Shown piece by piece: positions 1 through 11,343 of a stretch of DNA of 64,000 nucleotides. Position numbers and translations under genes: made by a program. The DNA is from Costus lasius (Eukaryota; Streptophyta; Magnoliopsida; Zingiberales; Costaceae): assembly GCA_027563935.2 (NCBI GenBank), contig CM050450.1:13499957-13563956 (forward strand), given 5' to 3'. Position 1 is the first letter of the stretch. The number at the start of each line of letters is the position of its first letter. Below the pieces are notes generated by a model. That model was not told where the DNA came from and ran no database searches. It saw nothing but the letters and a program-made list of their open reading frames with translations.

Positions 1-39
1 TCGACTGTTGGCTAATTGACTGCATGCAGGCTTTTGCTG

Positions 40-201
40 AGATCTACCGAACTGGTTCGACACGGTCGACTGGGACAACGTAGAGGAAAATGTGAAACGG
101 GGCAAGCTCCAATATCGTGCTGCGTCGAGTGGGAGCGTGATAGATGTCAGCACTACGCGCGACACCACATCTGAATTTTTGGCAATTTTCGCGCTCGAAT
201 A
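40..201 (+). CDS. possible 3'-terminal exon of an unidentified gene (partial)
   Basis: An open frame of about 54 codons starts after a possible 3' splice site near 38-40 and ends at a TAA at 199-201. It reads LPNWFDTVDWDNVEEN, then a Ser/Thr/Asp-rich tail ending in FALE. Codon use here is richer in G and C than the AT-rich sequence that follows. The frame is closed by a TGA just upstream of the proposed acceptor, so it must be a spliced exon if it is real. I do not recognise the family. The rest of the gene would lie to the left of the window. A chance open frame is the alternative. Confidence 0.33.
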
Positions 202-392
202 AGACACTTGTTGCTGTTCCAGCTACAGCTGCGGATTTATTTTAAAAAACTGTGTGAATATTGTGAATAAGATTGAGATCTCTATCGACATTCACGGTGC
301 TGCCGGGAACTCATAATTGTATCATCTTAATTTATTTTAAGGCATGCATTTGAGAACCCAAAATTTTGATCTGCTTCTACTGCTTAAAGATC

Positions 393-450
<58 letters not shown>

Positions 451-498
451 CAACACAACATTTCATTATTATTAACCTTCATAAGTGAGATTTAAATA

Positions 499-543
<45 letters not shown>

Positions 544-1044
544 AAAAATTTTAATTAATCCTTGAATTATAAAAAAGAAAAACCATGTGTAGATACGGAT
601 AAATTCATTAGGATTTTTGTTGTCATAAGTATTAATTTTTTTAAAAAAATATTTACTAGTATTTTAAATATATGGATTGGTTATTTCCCTATTCAACATA
701 TATAACACTCTTTTTTTAAAAAAAAATAATATTTTATTGTTGATAGAATAATCTATAAATGCTATAATCGTTTATGTATTAATTTATAGCATATTGTTGT
801 TAATAAATTATAATCCAATCCATTTTATTATCCTAATAGGCACTGCATTTGCAAGTTGTAGCTCTAAATTAAACACAAGTTTAGGCATTTTACTAAGCAT
901 TTACATTTTTATAAAAGTATAAAATAGAAAAGATAGAGGTCTAAGGGCAAGAATAATAGATAAGGGTAAAGCTCTAAATCTGATAAAGGGTATTCAAATA
1001 AAAGAGTAATTTGGTGAAATATTAATTTTTTTAATTTATAGATG
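202..1044. other. AT-rich intergenic stretch
   Basis: Apart from the two TA tracts this is AT-rich DNA with short frames closed by many stops. I see no gene or transposon terminus in it. Confidence 0.6.
398..539. repeat. two (TA)n microsatellites
   Basis: Long uninterrupted TA dinucleotide tracts lie at about 398-449 and 501-539, separated by 50 bases of AT-rich sequence. They are simple sequence repeats and length-variable by nature. Confidence 0.95.
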
Positions 1045-2727
1045 ATAAATTTTTTTTTGTCCTGCTGATCTTAGAGTGTTATCTAATATGCAAAGAATTT
1101 TACAGTGCTTTGAAGCCATTTCTAGTTTGAAAATCAATTTCATAAAAAGTTCGTTAATTGGAATCAATGTAAGAAATGAACTTTCACAATAAGAGGCAAA
1201 GATGCTTTCGTGCAAAATTGAAACCCTATCTTTTACATATCTATGGTTACCTTTAGATGCGCCACCTAGAAGATTATCAACTTGGTCTCCTGTGATAGAA
1301 AGAGTAGAAAGAAAATTGGTCTTATGGAAAGGAAGCCTAACCTCTATGGCAAGAAGACTTGTTTTGATTAAAACAGTGTTGGCTAATCTACCTCTCTATT
1401 TTATGTCCTTATTTAAAATGTCACATCAGTTACTAAAAGAATAAATAGAATTATGAGAATTTTTCTATGGAGTGATAAAAAATGGTAGATTTTTAAGTAA
1501 AGTAAGCTGGAATGAGGTTTGTTGTGGCTATGAAGAAGGTGAATTTGATATTTATACAATTAATACTAGAAATTCAGCATTACTATTCAAATGGATTTGG
1601 CGGCTACATCAAAATCATCATGAAATGTGGTAAGATTTGATTAGAAGCAAATACATTTTCAATTACCATAACTTATTACCTAAAGCAAGAGACCCTCCTA
1701 TCTCTCCATTTGGGATGCTATTCAAAAAGTCTTCTTCAATCTTTGTTGGGACTTTATTTCAAAGAACATGGAAATGAAGGTAGGAGATGGGCACTTTTGT
1801 TCTTTTTGGAATGATCATTAGGGTAGAGATAAAACTCTAGCTGAAAAGTTCCCAAGACTTAATTACTCTTAATAAGGAAGCAAAGATAATACATAAGAGC
1901 ATATGCGAAGATACTAGTTGGGTTTGGATGTTTGCATGACGGAGAAATCTATACATATGGGAAATTCATGAATTTGACTTACTCAAAAATATTATAACTT
2001 TTATTCACCTGAAGCAGAATAAATTTGACAATATGATTTTGTTGCTAGGGGAGAAAAAACAATATTCTGTAGCATTTTTCTTTTGCATAGAATTACCTAA
2101 GTAATATTCAACATCGATTATGTATTCCAATTGCAAAAATATGAAAGTGCAAGGACAAAACTCCTAGGTAAAAATTTTTTATGTGGCTAGCTATGCGTGA
2201 GAGGGCGCCTACAAAAGTTTTCTTAGCAAATAGAGGCATTTTTCCAAATTCCAATGTTTGTTGTCCTATATGTGGAGATTACAATGAAATAGATGAGTAT
2301 ATTTTGTTACACTGCTTATTCTTATGGGAAATATGGAGTAAAATAATGAGGTAGATTGGTCAACAATGGATATGCCCATCGACAATCAATGGGGTTTTGG
2401 ATCATGGTAGACAGTAACTAAGGGCACGATATATGGAGATTGCTTTTTTACATTATAGCATGGTCTATTTGGAGAGCCAGAAATAAAAAAAGTTTTTAAA
2501 GATATAAAGTTGGACCGGGACCTCTTATTCAATTTGTCATTGATTAATCTTAATAACTTGAGTAGAGTTAGAGCTCTTTTTTTTTCACACTCAAGCTTAG
2601 ATATTCCAAGTTCTTTTGAGACTTTACTCAAAAGTACAATGTAATATGTAATATGTAATATATTTTGCTCCTATTGGGCCATTTTCTTCATGGCCACTTA
2701 ATTGATTTTAGATTTATAAAAAAAAAA
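1045..2727 (+). mobile_element. decayed 3' part of a plant L1-type LINE
   Basis: Translated pieces in several frames follow the order of a plant LINE ORF2. First comes the reverse-transcriptase end (LKINFIKSSLIGI near 1125-1165). Next is the thumb/linker, with the family signature VERKLVLWKGSLTSMARRLVLIKTVLANLPLYF at 1290-1400 (shown only as far as needed; key residues W, K, G, R, L, P). Then come FKWIWRLH near 1590, a zf-RVT-like motif with CCPICG and LHC near 2260-2320, and a C-terminal frame ending at about 2640. A short A-run at about 2718-2727 fits the poly(A) tail. Many stops and frameshifts make it non-functional, and the 5' part with endonuclease and catalytic RT is missing. Confidence 0.82.
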
Positions 2728-3148
2728 GAATTAAAATAATTGGCACATTACGTCTCTTCATCATCTATCGAGATTCGTGCTGCTTCAATATTGCTTTAGG
2801 ATTTGCATAAAGTACGAATCTAGAGGCAAAATTAAAAGGCATGATATGTTTTGTTTTCTGATCCTATGCAGGGTACCGCTTAGAAAAACTTTCTACAAAA
2901 ATTTTAATTCTTCTCTATTAGTTTTATCTTTAAAATAAAATGATATTAAAATTATCATGATCCATTTTTGGTTTCTTTCAACATTTTTAGAAATTTTTTT
3001 TCCTTAAACTATGTTTATCAAAATAATCTTAAAATGAGCATGATTCTTAACATATCCCCTAGTTATCCTGCTTGAGACTCTCTTAATGTAGTTAGGTTTA
3101 CCATTTGGTTTGACTTTTTTACCCATAGACTTTCAACACTAAGTGTAT

Positions 3149-3217
<69 letters not shown>

Positions 3218-4300
3218 TCAAAATTATATTTAGAGGGCATAAAGTAAATGGTGTTTTATTGTCTTGGGTAATTAAAAAAAATGTATTCTCCTATTGAATA
3301 AGGTCCAATCTCATGTTTCATTATACGAAAGATTACTCTATTCTTTGAGGTCAAAATTGAATGGATTTACGTCAAAACTTATTTATAAATGACAACTTTT
3401 TTGAGGAAATTACATAGCTAGGATGGAAATGACAATCTAGGGCGTGCGTCACCAAACTTGAGCATAACTTAGATCAAGTAGATCACTAACTCCACATAGT
3501 TACGCTGATGATTCACCAAAATCTGATCTCAAATCTCTGATTATTTTAGCTGTGAAGAAAGAATCAGCTCATCAGTCGTAGCTACCCCAACCAAAGACAG
3601 CACTGTTGGTTAGTTTGTTTTGCTATCAGCTGATGGAAGAACTTAAAAGCGAACTCCACAATCATCTGTCTTCCAAATATATAGCCCGCTACTTTAAAAA
3701 AAAATTAAGTGAAAAGTGGGTGAAAGAAACTCACCAACTGAGAAGAATGATTTGAGTTTGACTTAATTGTGAGTAATTTAAGTTAAGATCTAGCAAATTG
3801 ATCTCATGATGACAAACATTCTCCACTTAAATAATTAAGGGACTTGGCTGGCGTAATATGAACATTAGCCTGACATTGCGCATACCTCTTTTTCTCAGAA
3901 CAAGTCAACGTACACCACTGAGTAAATAGTAAATTAATACACTTTGGCTTAACTTATTTGCCAAGATCAAGTTGCTTGTAATGGAAGGTTTCAAAGTCAA
4001 CCACCACTCTCAAGTCTCGAGGCCTCCACTGCTATGGGTCGATCGGATCCAATCAATATGCACACGAATCCAGTTTTTTTCTTGACCAAATGTCAACTTT
4101 TGGTTCGTCCAAAAGGACCAAAAACGGGTCGTGGTGCAATCTAACCAGGATTAAGCTCACTACAGAAATATCTATTCCCTTCTAAGCACAACTGGTCGTG
4201 GGGCATAATTTACTTCTTGGGTCAATCTAACGCAATCTACGTCAGGCCATTTACAGTGGGAACGGAATCCAGTAATGTAGGTAAAAAGGAAATCGAGCGG
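2728..4300. other. intergenic, no gene seen; (TA)n tract at 3150-3215
   Basis: AT-rich sequence with a long TA microsatellite at about 3150-3215. No coding similarity was recognised on either strand. Confidence 0.6.
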
Positions 4301-4329
4301 CCAGTAATGTGAATTTGTTTGTGCAAATA

Positions 4330-4640
4330 ATGGCCTAGTTTGGAGCGGCTGGAACTTCTGGCTTTTAGCTGGTTTAATTAGAATTGATTTGCAAAATTAA
4401 GGTTGTTTTGATAAAAATTATTAATCTAGTTAGCAGTTTAGAAATGTTGTGTTATACTGTTATATTCTATTAAATAAAAGTTTATAAATACATATAAAAC
4501 TTTATAATTTATAATAGAAATAAAATTTTCTAATATCAAAGCATATATAAAAATTAAAAATTATCTAATACATTAATAAATATTTTTTTTAAGTTATTAC
4601 ATGCATTAATATAATCTTATAACAAACAAACACCCCTTAT
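4330..4640. mobile_element. possible MITE-like element
   Basis: The stretch begins with GGCCTAGTTTGGAGCGGCTGG and ends with AACAAACAAACACCCCTTA, with an AT-rich core. Such 'GTTTGG...CCAAAC' flavoured ends are common in plant hAT and PIF/Harbinger MITEs. The match between the ends is poor and no target duplication was identified, so the call is weak. Confidence 0.25.
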
Positions 4641-5763
4641 TTTATTTGAGCATATATATAAGAATGATGTTTTTAAGAAAACTTTTGCAAGCTTCTAGTG
4701 CCACGGGTAGGTAATCATAAGCATGCTCATAACCTAAAGCATCAATTGAAATTAGGAAAACCTTTTGGATGCCTTTAAATGAATAATCACAAACAAACTT
4801 AAGAATCAGATAACCATATTATATGAGCTAAAACTTACCTTCAAAGGTTCACCTGATGTGGCATTCAACGTGTTGAAGGCTGAAAAGAGTGATAATCATA
4901 GACATTAGGTAAAACAAGACATGTTTCGGTTCAAAATTTAACATATTAAGCTTAATTGTAATGCTTTACGGTCACTAACCTTTGTGACATCTTGAAATGA
5001 TAGCTAACATAATTGTAACACTAGGAGAAGGGCCTGGCGATCGAATACCGGTGACGATGTGTGACGAATGCTGGCGACAATAAGTGAAAAAATTAAGAGA
5101 ATGGGCGATGAGATGACAACTAATCGGGAGAAGAAGGTACTATTGGGAGAAAGTTGCTTCTCAACTTCGAGAAGCACCCTTGTCATCGCATATGCTAAAC
5201 AATGCACTGACAAGCTGATTGCCAAATAGCTTCTATTTTTTGGCTGCTCGCAAACGACAAGTGCTGCGTTCGGGAAGGATAAATCTTGATCAATGGAGGA
5301 AAAGCTGATTGCGCAAACGTAAAAAATGGCAGGCAACTATGCCAAACGGTTCACGCTTCTGGGTTTTTTTTTTTTTTTTTGTTGACATCTATTAGAATAG
5401 ATAGTGCCAATTATTACAATGGATAGTGCCAATTGAGTAATAAAATAATAATTTCAAACGGTTGATAGTTTTACCGGGCACCTCAAGACAAGAAAATGGA
5501 AAAAAAATGAATATAGAAAAAAAATTATAAATCTAGACTTTTTTTACACGTCTGCTCATTCGAAATCGTGGCTCATTGCTCATATAAAAATCTTCAAAAG
5601 TCAACCATTACAAGTTCATAAACTCAAAAGTCTCAAACCCAAACCACCATATTAAACTCACAAAGACTTTTATTAGTCAATATAGATTGCATGAACAAGG
5701 AGATTATACATATAGTATTAAGTGCGCAGTCTCTTTTATCGTTTCTCCGGTATTTCAATTACT
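4641..5763. other. intergenic downstream of F5H, no gene seen
   Basis: This stretch lies 3' of the minus-strand F5H gene. A slightly GC-richer patch at about 5020-5335 has an open minus-strand frame of 110 codons, but its composition and lack of any recognisable motif give no support for a protein. Confidence 0.5.
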
Positions 5764-7675
5764 CTAGCTCGACATTGCTTGGTATAATGGACATGTTAGA
5801 CGCGGAGTCGGTACGGCGACGAGCCGGACCGCCCGCGGCGCCGTCAGCCCAAACACGTCCCCCATGTCGAGCTCCGCTGGCTTCATGCCGTCGGGCAGCG
5901 CCCACGAGAAGCAATGAGCCAGCTGCGCCACTGTCAGCTCCACCGCGAGCAGCCCAAGCTGCATGCCCGGGCACGACCGCCGCCCCGACCCGAACGGCAG
6001 GAACTCGAAGCAGTTCCCCTTGAAGTCCAGCGCCGCCGCCTCGCCGCCAGGCGCGAACCGCGCTGGCCGGAATTCGTCCGCGTCCTTCCACGCGGACTTG
6101 TCGCGGCAGATGGCCCAGGCGTTCACCATGACGCGGGAGCGCGCGGGGATGGAGTAGCCCGCAACCTCGCTGTCCTCGGCTGTCTCGTGGAGGAGGAGCG
6201 GGATCGGTGGGTGGAGGCGGAGCGTCTCCTTGACGACGCACTTGAGGAAGGGGAGCTTGTCGAGGTCGCCCTCGCGGACTGGGCGGTCCAGCCCGACCAA
6301 GTCGGCGAGTTCTTGCTGCAACCGGCGCATGTTTTCGGGGCTGTGCATGAGCTCAGCCATGGCCCACTCGATGGCGGACGCCACCGTCTCCGTCCCGCCA
6401 AACATCACGTCCTGCGTCATCGAGTCCTTCGTTTAACATAAAAGCGTAAACAAAGAAACCGCGTGCCACAAGATATATCTCGATCGAATACAAGTTTTTT
6501 CAGAAAAAATAAATATGAACAAAATATGCTCCTTTAAGGTGGGAAAAGTTCATCCGATCTATCTGCTCCATCAAAATCTAATATTAGCTAGGACTTTCGT
6601 TCCCATGGTCGTTCCTAAAGTTCTATTTATTACTAGGGTCAGAGCGACAGGAGTTTGGTGGTTAATTTGTAGCACAACTCAACTACGTAATGTCAAATTA
6701 AAACATTAGTCAAAAGTTGATCGATTGATGGTCATTAATTCAAAAAGATTTTGGAGCACGCACCATAATTATACCCTTAATATTGTTCCTCGTCAACCTG
6801 AAGCTGCCGTGCAGTTCATCCTTCTGATGATGGCCGCAGCCGGCCTCGTCAAGAAACGCGAGCATGTCGTCGACCATGTCCCCATCCGCATCGGCTTGCT
6901 TCGGGTTGGCCAGGTGCTCGTCGATGATCCTGTCGATGAACCTGTCGAGCGCACTCTGCGCCGCCCGGAGCCGCTTGTTGAGGCCCTGCAGGTCCGCCCA
7001 ACGCAGCCACGGGATGAAGTCCCCTACGTTGAACGCTCCGAACAGCTTCGAGAACTCCTGCAGTATCGCGATGAACTCCACCCGCCCCTCGTCGGTGAAC
7101 GCCCCGAACGCCGCCCGGAAGATGATCCGCATAGTCAGACTAAACATGTGCTCGCCGACATCGACGGCAGTGGCGCCGTGGGCCGCCACCGCCCGCACCG
7201 TCGCGTCGATCTCCTCGCGCACGGACGCCCACGACTCGGCGCGCTTGCGGCTGAAGAGCTTGACCACGCACAGCTTGCGCATCTGGCGCCAGTACGGGCC
7301 GTAGTTCGCGAAGGCCATGTCGGCGCGGTCGTAAGTGAGGTAGGTGATGGCGATGGTGGCGGGGCGGTTGGCGAAAGCGCTGTCCTGCGACTGGAGGACC
7401 TGCTGCGCGATCTCCGGGGTCGACACCACAAAGTTGTGCCGGAAGCCGAGGCGGAGGTAGAGGATGCCGCCGTAGCGCTCGCTGAGTTTGGCGAGGCCCC
7501 GGTGGGTGAGCTGGTCCATCATCAGCAAGTTGCCGATGATAGGCAGCGGTCGTGGTCCCGGCGGGAGCGGCAGCTTCCGTTGACGGTTCGCCTTGAGAAT
7601 AACTAAAATCATCGCTACTGGGAGAAGGAAGCAAAATATCAAGTGCAGGGAAGAGACTTCTTGAAGGCTTTCCAT
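5764..7675 (-). CDS. F5H: ferulate/coniferaldehyde 5-hydroxylase (cytochrome P450 CYP84A)
   Basis: This is an ER-anchored P450 that hydroxylates C5 of coniferaldehyde, coniferyl alcohol or ferulate, committing phenylpropanoids to sinapate and syringyl lignin. Exon 1 is 7675-6764 and exon 2 is 6411-5764. The 352-bp intron has GT-AG ends (ATG|GTGCGT, CAG|GAC). The product is 519 residues, against about 520 in Arabidopsis CYP84A1. Visible parts, in order: an N-terminal hydrophobic anchor (about 10-27); the proline hinge LPLPPGPRPLPIIGN; the CYP84 signatures MMDQLTHRGLA and TYDRADMAFA; the oxygen-binding I-helix FGGTET (308-313) opening exon 2; ExxR as KETLR (E366, R369); the haem loop PFGSGRRSCPG with Cys at about 451; and the CYP84 C-terminal block LDMGDVFGLTAP. 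The intron position before DVMFGGTET also fits CYP84A. All catalytic motifs are intact. Coding GC is far above the flanks, as in many monocot P450 genes. Confidence 0.94.
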
Positions 7676-7711
7676 GTCCTCTTATGGCAGAGTAAGGAGA
7701 AGGCGAAGGAC

Positions 7712-7718
7712 TTATATA
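7712..7718 (-). promoter_or_regulatory. TATA box of F5H
   Basis: The minus strand reads GATATATAAG, with its core about 37-43 bases upstream of the F5H start codon. If it is used, transcription would begin very close to the ATG and give an unusually short leader. Confidence 0.5.
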
Positions 7719-7763
7719 TCAAGATTTTGTCGTGTCCTGTTTAATGACAGCAAGAATTGATAT

Positions 7764-7928
7764 GATTACTACTGTAACATTTCCAAATCAATCCTTGCCG
7801 AAATTATCAAATTAATGCATTTCCAAATCAATCCTTGCCAAAATTATCAAATTAATGGAGAGAGATTCATTTTCCATTAATTTGATAATTTTGGCAAGGA
7901 TTGATTTGGAAATGTAACACTAGTAATC
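7764..7928. repeat. inverted repeat with a perfect 39-bp stem upstream of F5H
   Basis: The left arm at 7820-7858 is the exact reverse complement of 7874-7912. They are separated by a 15-base loop. A second, nearly identical copy of the left arm lies just outside it at 7781-7819. The outer ends (7764-7779 and 7913-7928) are also imperfect reverse complements. This fits a small foldback (MITE-like) element with one arm duplicated. It lies about 90-250 bp upstream of the F5H start. Confidence 0.85.
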
Positions 7929-7929
7929 T

Positions 7930-9853
7930 GACATTACTGTTTACTATCTCCAGACTTTTCTTCCTGCAGCCTGGCTTGCGGGTTTCATTCAATCAGAGAT
8001 TTTAGTGGATTCAGGCGAAAATGTACTTTCCGTGGGACCACAGTGGAGGTTCAGTGCGTTTGGAGAGAAGTGGGTGAATTTTATGACCGTATGCTGACAT
8101 AATTCAACGTAAGAGAGAGAAGCTGGCAACGTGAGAAGTGGGCCCAGCACTTACTTGGCCAATGAGAGACGCGGGCACTGCGAGTGCGAGCAAGATTGAG
8201 TGGAGGTTAGGGAGGTCAGTAGAGGCGAGTGGAGTAAGATTGAAGGTTAGTAGCTAGTACAAGTAGAGTATATAATTTTTAGTTTGTGAATATTTTAAAT
8301 GAGAATCCAACAAAAAATTCTTGATATTGCTCTTCTTCATCATGGCATGAATATTTGAGAATAGAAGGACTGATTTAGAGTTTTTATATTTTTTTAAAAA
8401 AAAATACTCAAAAGATTTATTTGTTTTATTGATATAATCTGTCTTCAATGAATTTCAAATTTATTTTTTAAAAAATAGAGAATTCAAGCTAGTCTTTCAA
8501 ATCAGAGATGTGTTTGTTGTTAACTTGGATTGTCGAACTTCCAATCCCGGCCTATGCCTTTTGACTTTTGATAAACTTCTAGAAATGTTCCTAATTCTAA
8601 AAAGGTGATGTTAGTTTTAGAAAATACATATAACACCAATTTCAGTGTGATGACAAAAAATTTTTTAAAAAAATATTCGCTTTGAAATTAAGAATTTAAC
8701 TTTAGACGTCATCAAAACTCGTGTTTATAGCTTTAAAAAAATAATAAATGAATTATTTTTAGCCTTGTTTTGTAATATTTTAGATTAAAAAAAGGTGAAA
8801 TTGTGAGGGACAAGCAAAATCTAGCAATTAATTTGGTAAAAGTTAGTATGTGAGCTAAAAACCTAACTTTTCAGTTCAGCGACCAATTGTGAGAATTGGA
8901 AATAGGAAAATTTAATTTAATTTAATTCTTGCTTTTGCTTTAAAAATTATGCAACATTGATTGCCTAGAATTATTGTACATGGTCTAATTTAATCCTTGC
9001 TTTTGCTTTGAAAATTATACAATATTGATTCATCAAGTCCTGTATAATAGTTTTCACGATTTTTAGAGCAAAAGAATTATTGCAACATTGATTGCCTAGA
9101 ATTATTGCACGATTTTTAGAGCAAAAGAAAGGGTTAGATTCACAATAAACACAAATAGTTTTCAGCAATTACCGTAACAGCAACACACAGAAATGCAGTG
9201 GCAAGCCATTCAAAACCTTTTGACAAATATGAGCCATTGGCCAATCCGATGCACTTACATTTTTTTTACGAAATCTTAAAATAGAAAAAATATGCCGCTT
9301 AAATTATTTTTCTTTTATACAACCGAAAAAAATGATGAGAATCGAAAAGCATCTACGGATCTGAAAAATAATTATAAGAAAAAATAAATAAACTTTGAGT
9401 CCAATCCCATCTTCATTAATACTTAATCTCCGTCAAAATAATGAGTAGAAGGAAAAAAAAACTAAGGAACGGAAAATTTCAACATGCGTGGTTATATAAT
9501 TATATATATATATATATATATACTTATTATTATTATATTTATAAGTCGGACCCTGTTGCATAACCCGTGATAAAATATGTATAATTTTAAATTATTGTAT
9601 ATAATAATAATAAGTATATTTATATATTTATTACTTTTTAATAATAAAAAAATATTGTGTCACAGGTGTATAACAACTGTTACTGGGTTTCTTTAATGAT
9701 TATATTATTAAAAATATGATCATTATTGTATATTATTTTAAATTAATTTTATTTGGCACAGGTTCAGACGTGTTTTTTTAATGATTTTTTAATATTAAGA
9801 AATATATATATTTATATAATGATTATATTATTATTTATATAATAATTGTTACT
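7930..9853. other. intergenic between F5H and the MULE
   Basis: AT-rich. Around 8918-9125 short phrases (TTAATCCTTGCTTTTGCTTT, ATTGATTGCCTAGAATTATTG, CGATTTTTAGAGCAAAAGAA) recur as a scrambled local duplication. A TA tract lies at about 9500-9522. No gene seen. Confidence 0.6.
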
Positions 9854-10099
9854 CGGCTTTTGTAATCAATTCAAATAGTGCACAGATTAGGCCCTCCGAT
9901 AGGAAAAAATTTTCCGTGGAGGGTCCCTTCTATGCGTGATCACAACAATGACGCATGTTATTTCAGATACGAATCTTAACACAAAGTCCATTATACGTAA
10001 ATAGTCAATGCACACGAAGTTAACTTACTCGATCGTGCGTTGACGCACACGAAAATATTTTTAGCTTTAGTCAACGTTACCGCCCAGTTAGGGCAAAAT
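9854..10099 (+). repeat. MULE left terminal inverted repeat
   Basis: Aligns in reverse complement with 19186-19437, with a few small gaps and scattered substitutions. The best-conserved blocks are CACGAAGTTAACTTAC and AAAGTCCATTA. Confidence 0.85.
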
Positions 10100-11343
10100 T
10101 TGGATTTCACCCGCCTCGCTCAAGGTAAAAAATTTCCAAAATCCTCTGTCCTGCTCCCCGCTCACTTGTCTCCGGTGACCTCTGTCTTGCTCCCCGCTCG
10201 CTCGTCAACCTCCGGTGATCTCTGGCCTTCTCCGACGATCTCCAGTGAACAAGGGGCTACAGGTCCAACGAACTCAGAGATCGTGTCTGGACGATCACAC
10301 CTTCGCCGCTGCCTCCGCTCCCTCTCTTTGACTGGGCTCTCCTCCTCATCTGCCACCTTGCTCGCTCGACTGTCCTCGATTTCTATCAATGTCGAGGTCC
10401 TTGTGGTAAATTGCATTCTCTCTCTTTTCACTCTTTTGTTGGCATTCTTGATGCATTTGTTTCCTTCAGATCTCAAATTTACGCATTGTGTTCTCGTACA
10501 TTTGTCTTTCATGCTCGAACTTGATTTTTTCTACTTAATTGGCTTTACCATGTAGTAGATTACAGTAGGAAAGAAAACTAAAGTGTTAAAACATCTTCTG
10601 ATCAAAGTGCACTTGAACTTCAAGGATCCAAACAGAAGCACAAAGAATGTTCAATATTATCTCTAGGAACAGAATCTAAGTGATTTGGAACTATGAATTC
10701 AATTTAAGGGATGAGTTCTAGGGTACACGTTGGGTTCCTTAGGTATAGTCTATGATATTAATTTCATAGTTTCTTGGTTTGATTAGTTTTAAGGATGGGT
10801 TTAGAAAATGTCTATATAAGTTTTCACTAAGGTTAAGATATCTTCTCGCATATAGTTTGTAAGATTAGAATACGGTTTAAACATATATATGCTCATAGTG
10901 AGAATAGAATACAATGCAATCTTTTCTAATTTTTGTAATTATTCTGTGAAAAATGTTAGATAAGATTGGATGACTATTGTACACAAAGGTCTGCTCTTAC
11001 TAGACCTTAAATTGGATGTCCTGAACAGCATTATGCATAAGCACTGAGTATAATAAACAAAGGGATTTTACACAAAGGTTTGCTCTTACTAGACCTTAAA
11101 TTGGGTATTCTGAATAACATTAGGCATTACCGTCTCTGCAAATCCATTTTACAAACATATTACTGGAAATCAAACCTGCAATTGTATACAGAATTCATTA
11201 ATATTTCTTGTTTATAGATGGTGGCAAACTATCACGCTACTTAATTTAGAATCGTGGATTGTTGCATATATACATAATTCATTTATGTTTCTTATCTATC
11301 ACGCTACAATATTATTGAGGCTTTTTAAATTGTGTTTAAACAG
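10100..11343 (+). other. 5' leader region of the plus-strand MULE gene
   Basis: Right after the TIR comes a CT- and CTCCGG-rich stretch (10110-10440) that looks like a transcribed leader, followed by AT-rich sequence. An imperfect duplication of about 60 bp (ACACAAAGGT.TGCTCTTACT) recurs at about 10980 and 11070. No conserved protein is visible until 11344. Confidence 0.45.

Noticed and set aside
5004..5336. 110-codon minus-strand open frame downstream of F5H
   Set aside because: No motif recognised, composition not coding-like, no splice or promoter context.
5914..6441. 175-codon plus-strand open frame
   Set aside because: Antisense shadow of F5H exon 2, which has all the P450 motifs on the minus strand.
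6725..7606. 293-codon plus-strand open frame
   Set aside because: It is antisense to exon 1 and part of the intron of the F5H gene. It is open only because the P450 coding sequence is extremely GC-rich; its translation shows no family motifs.
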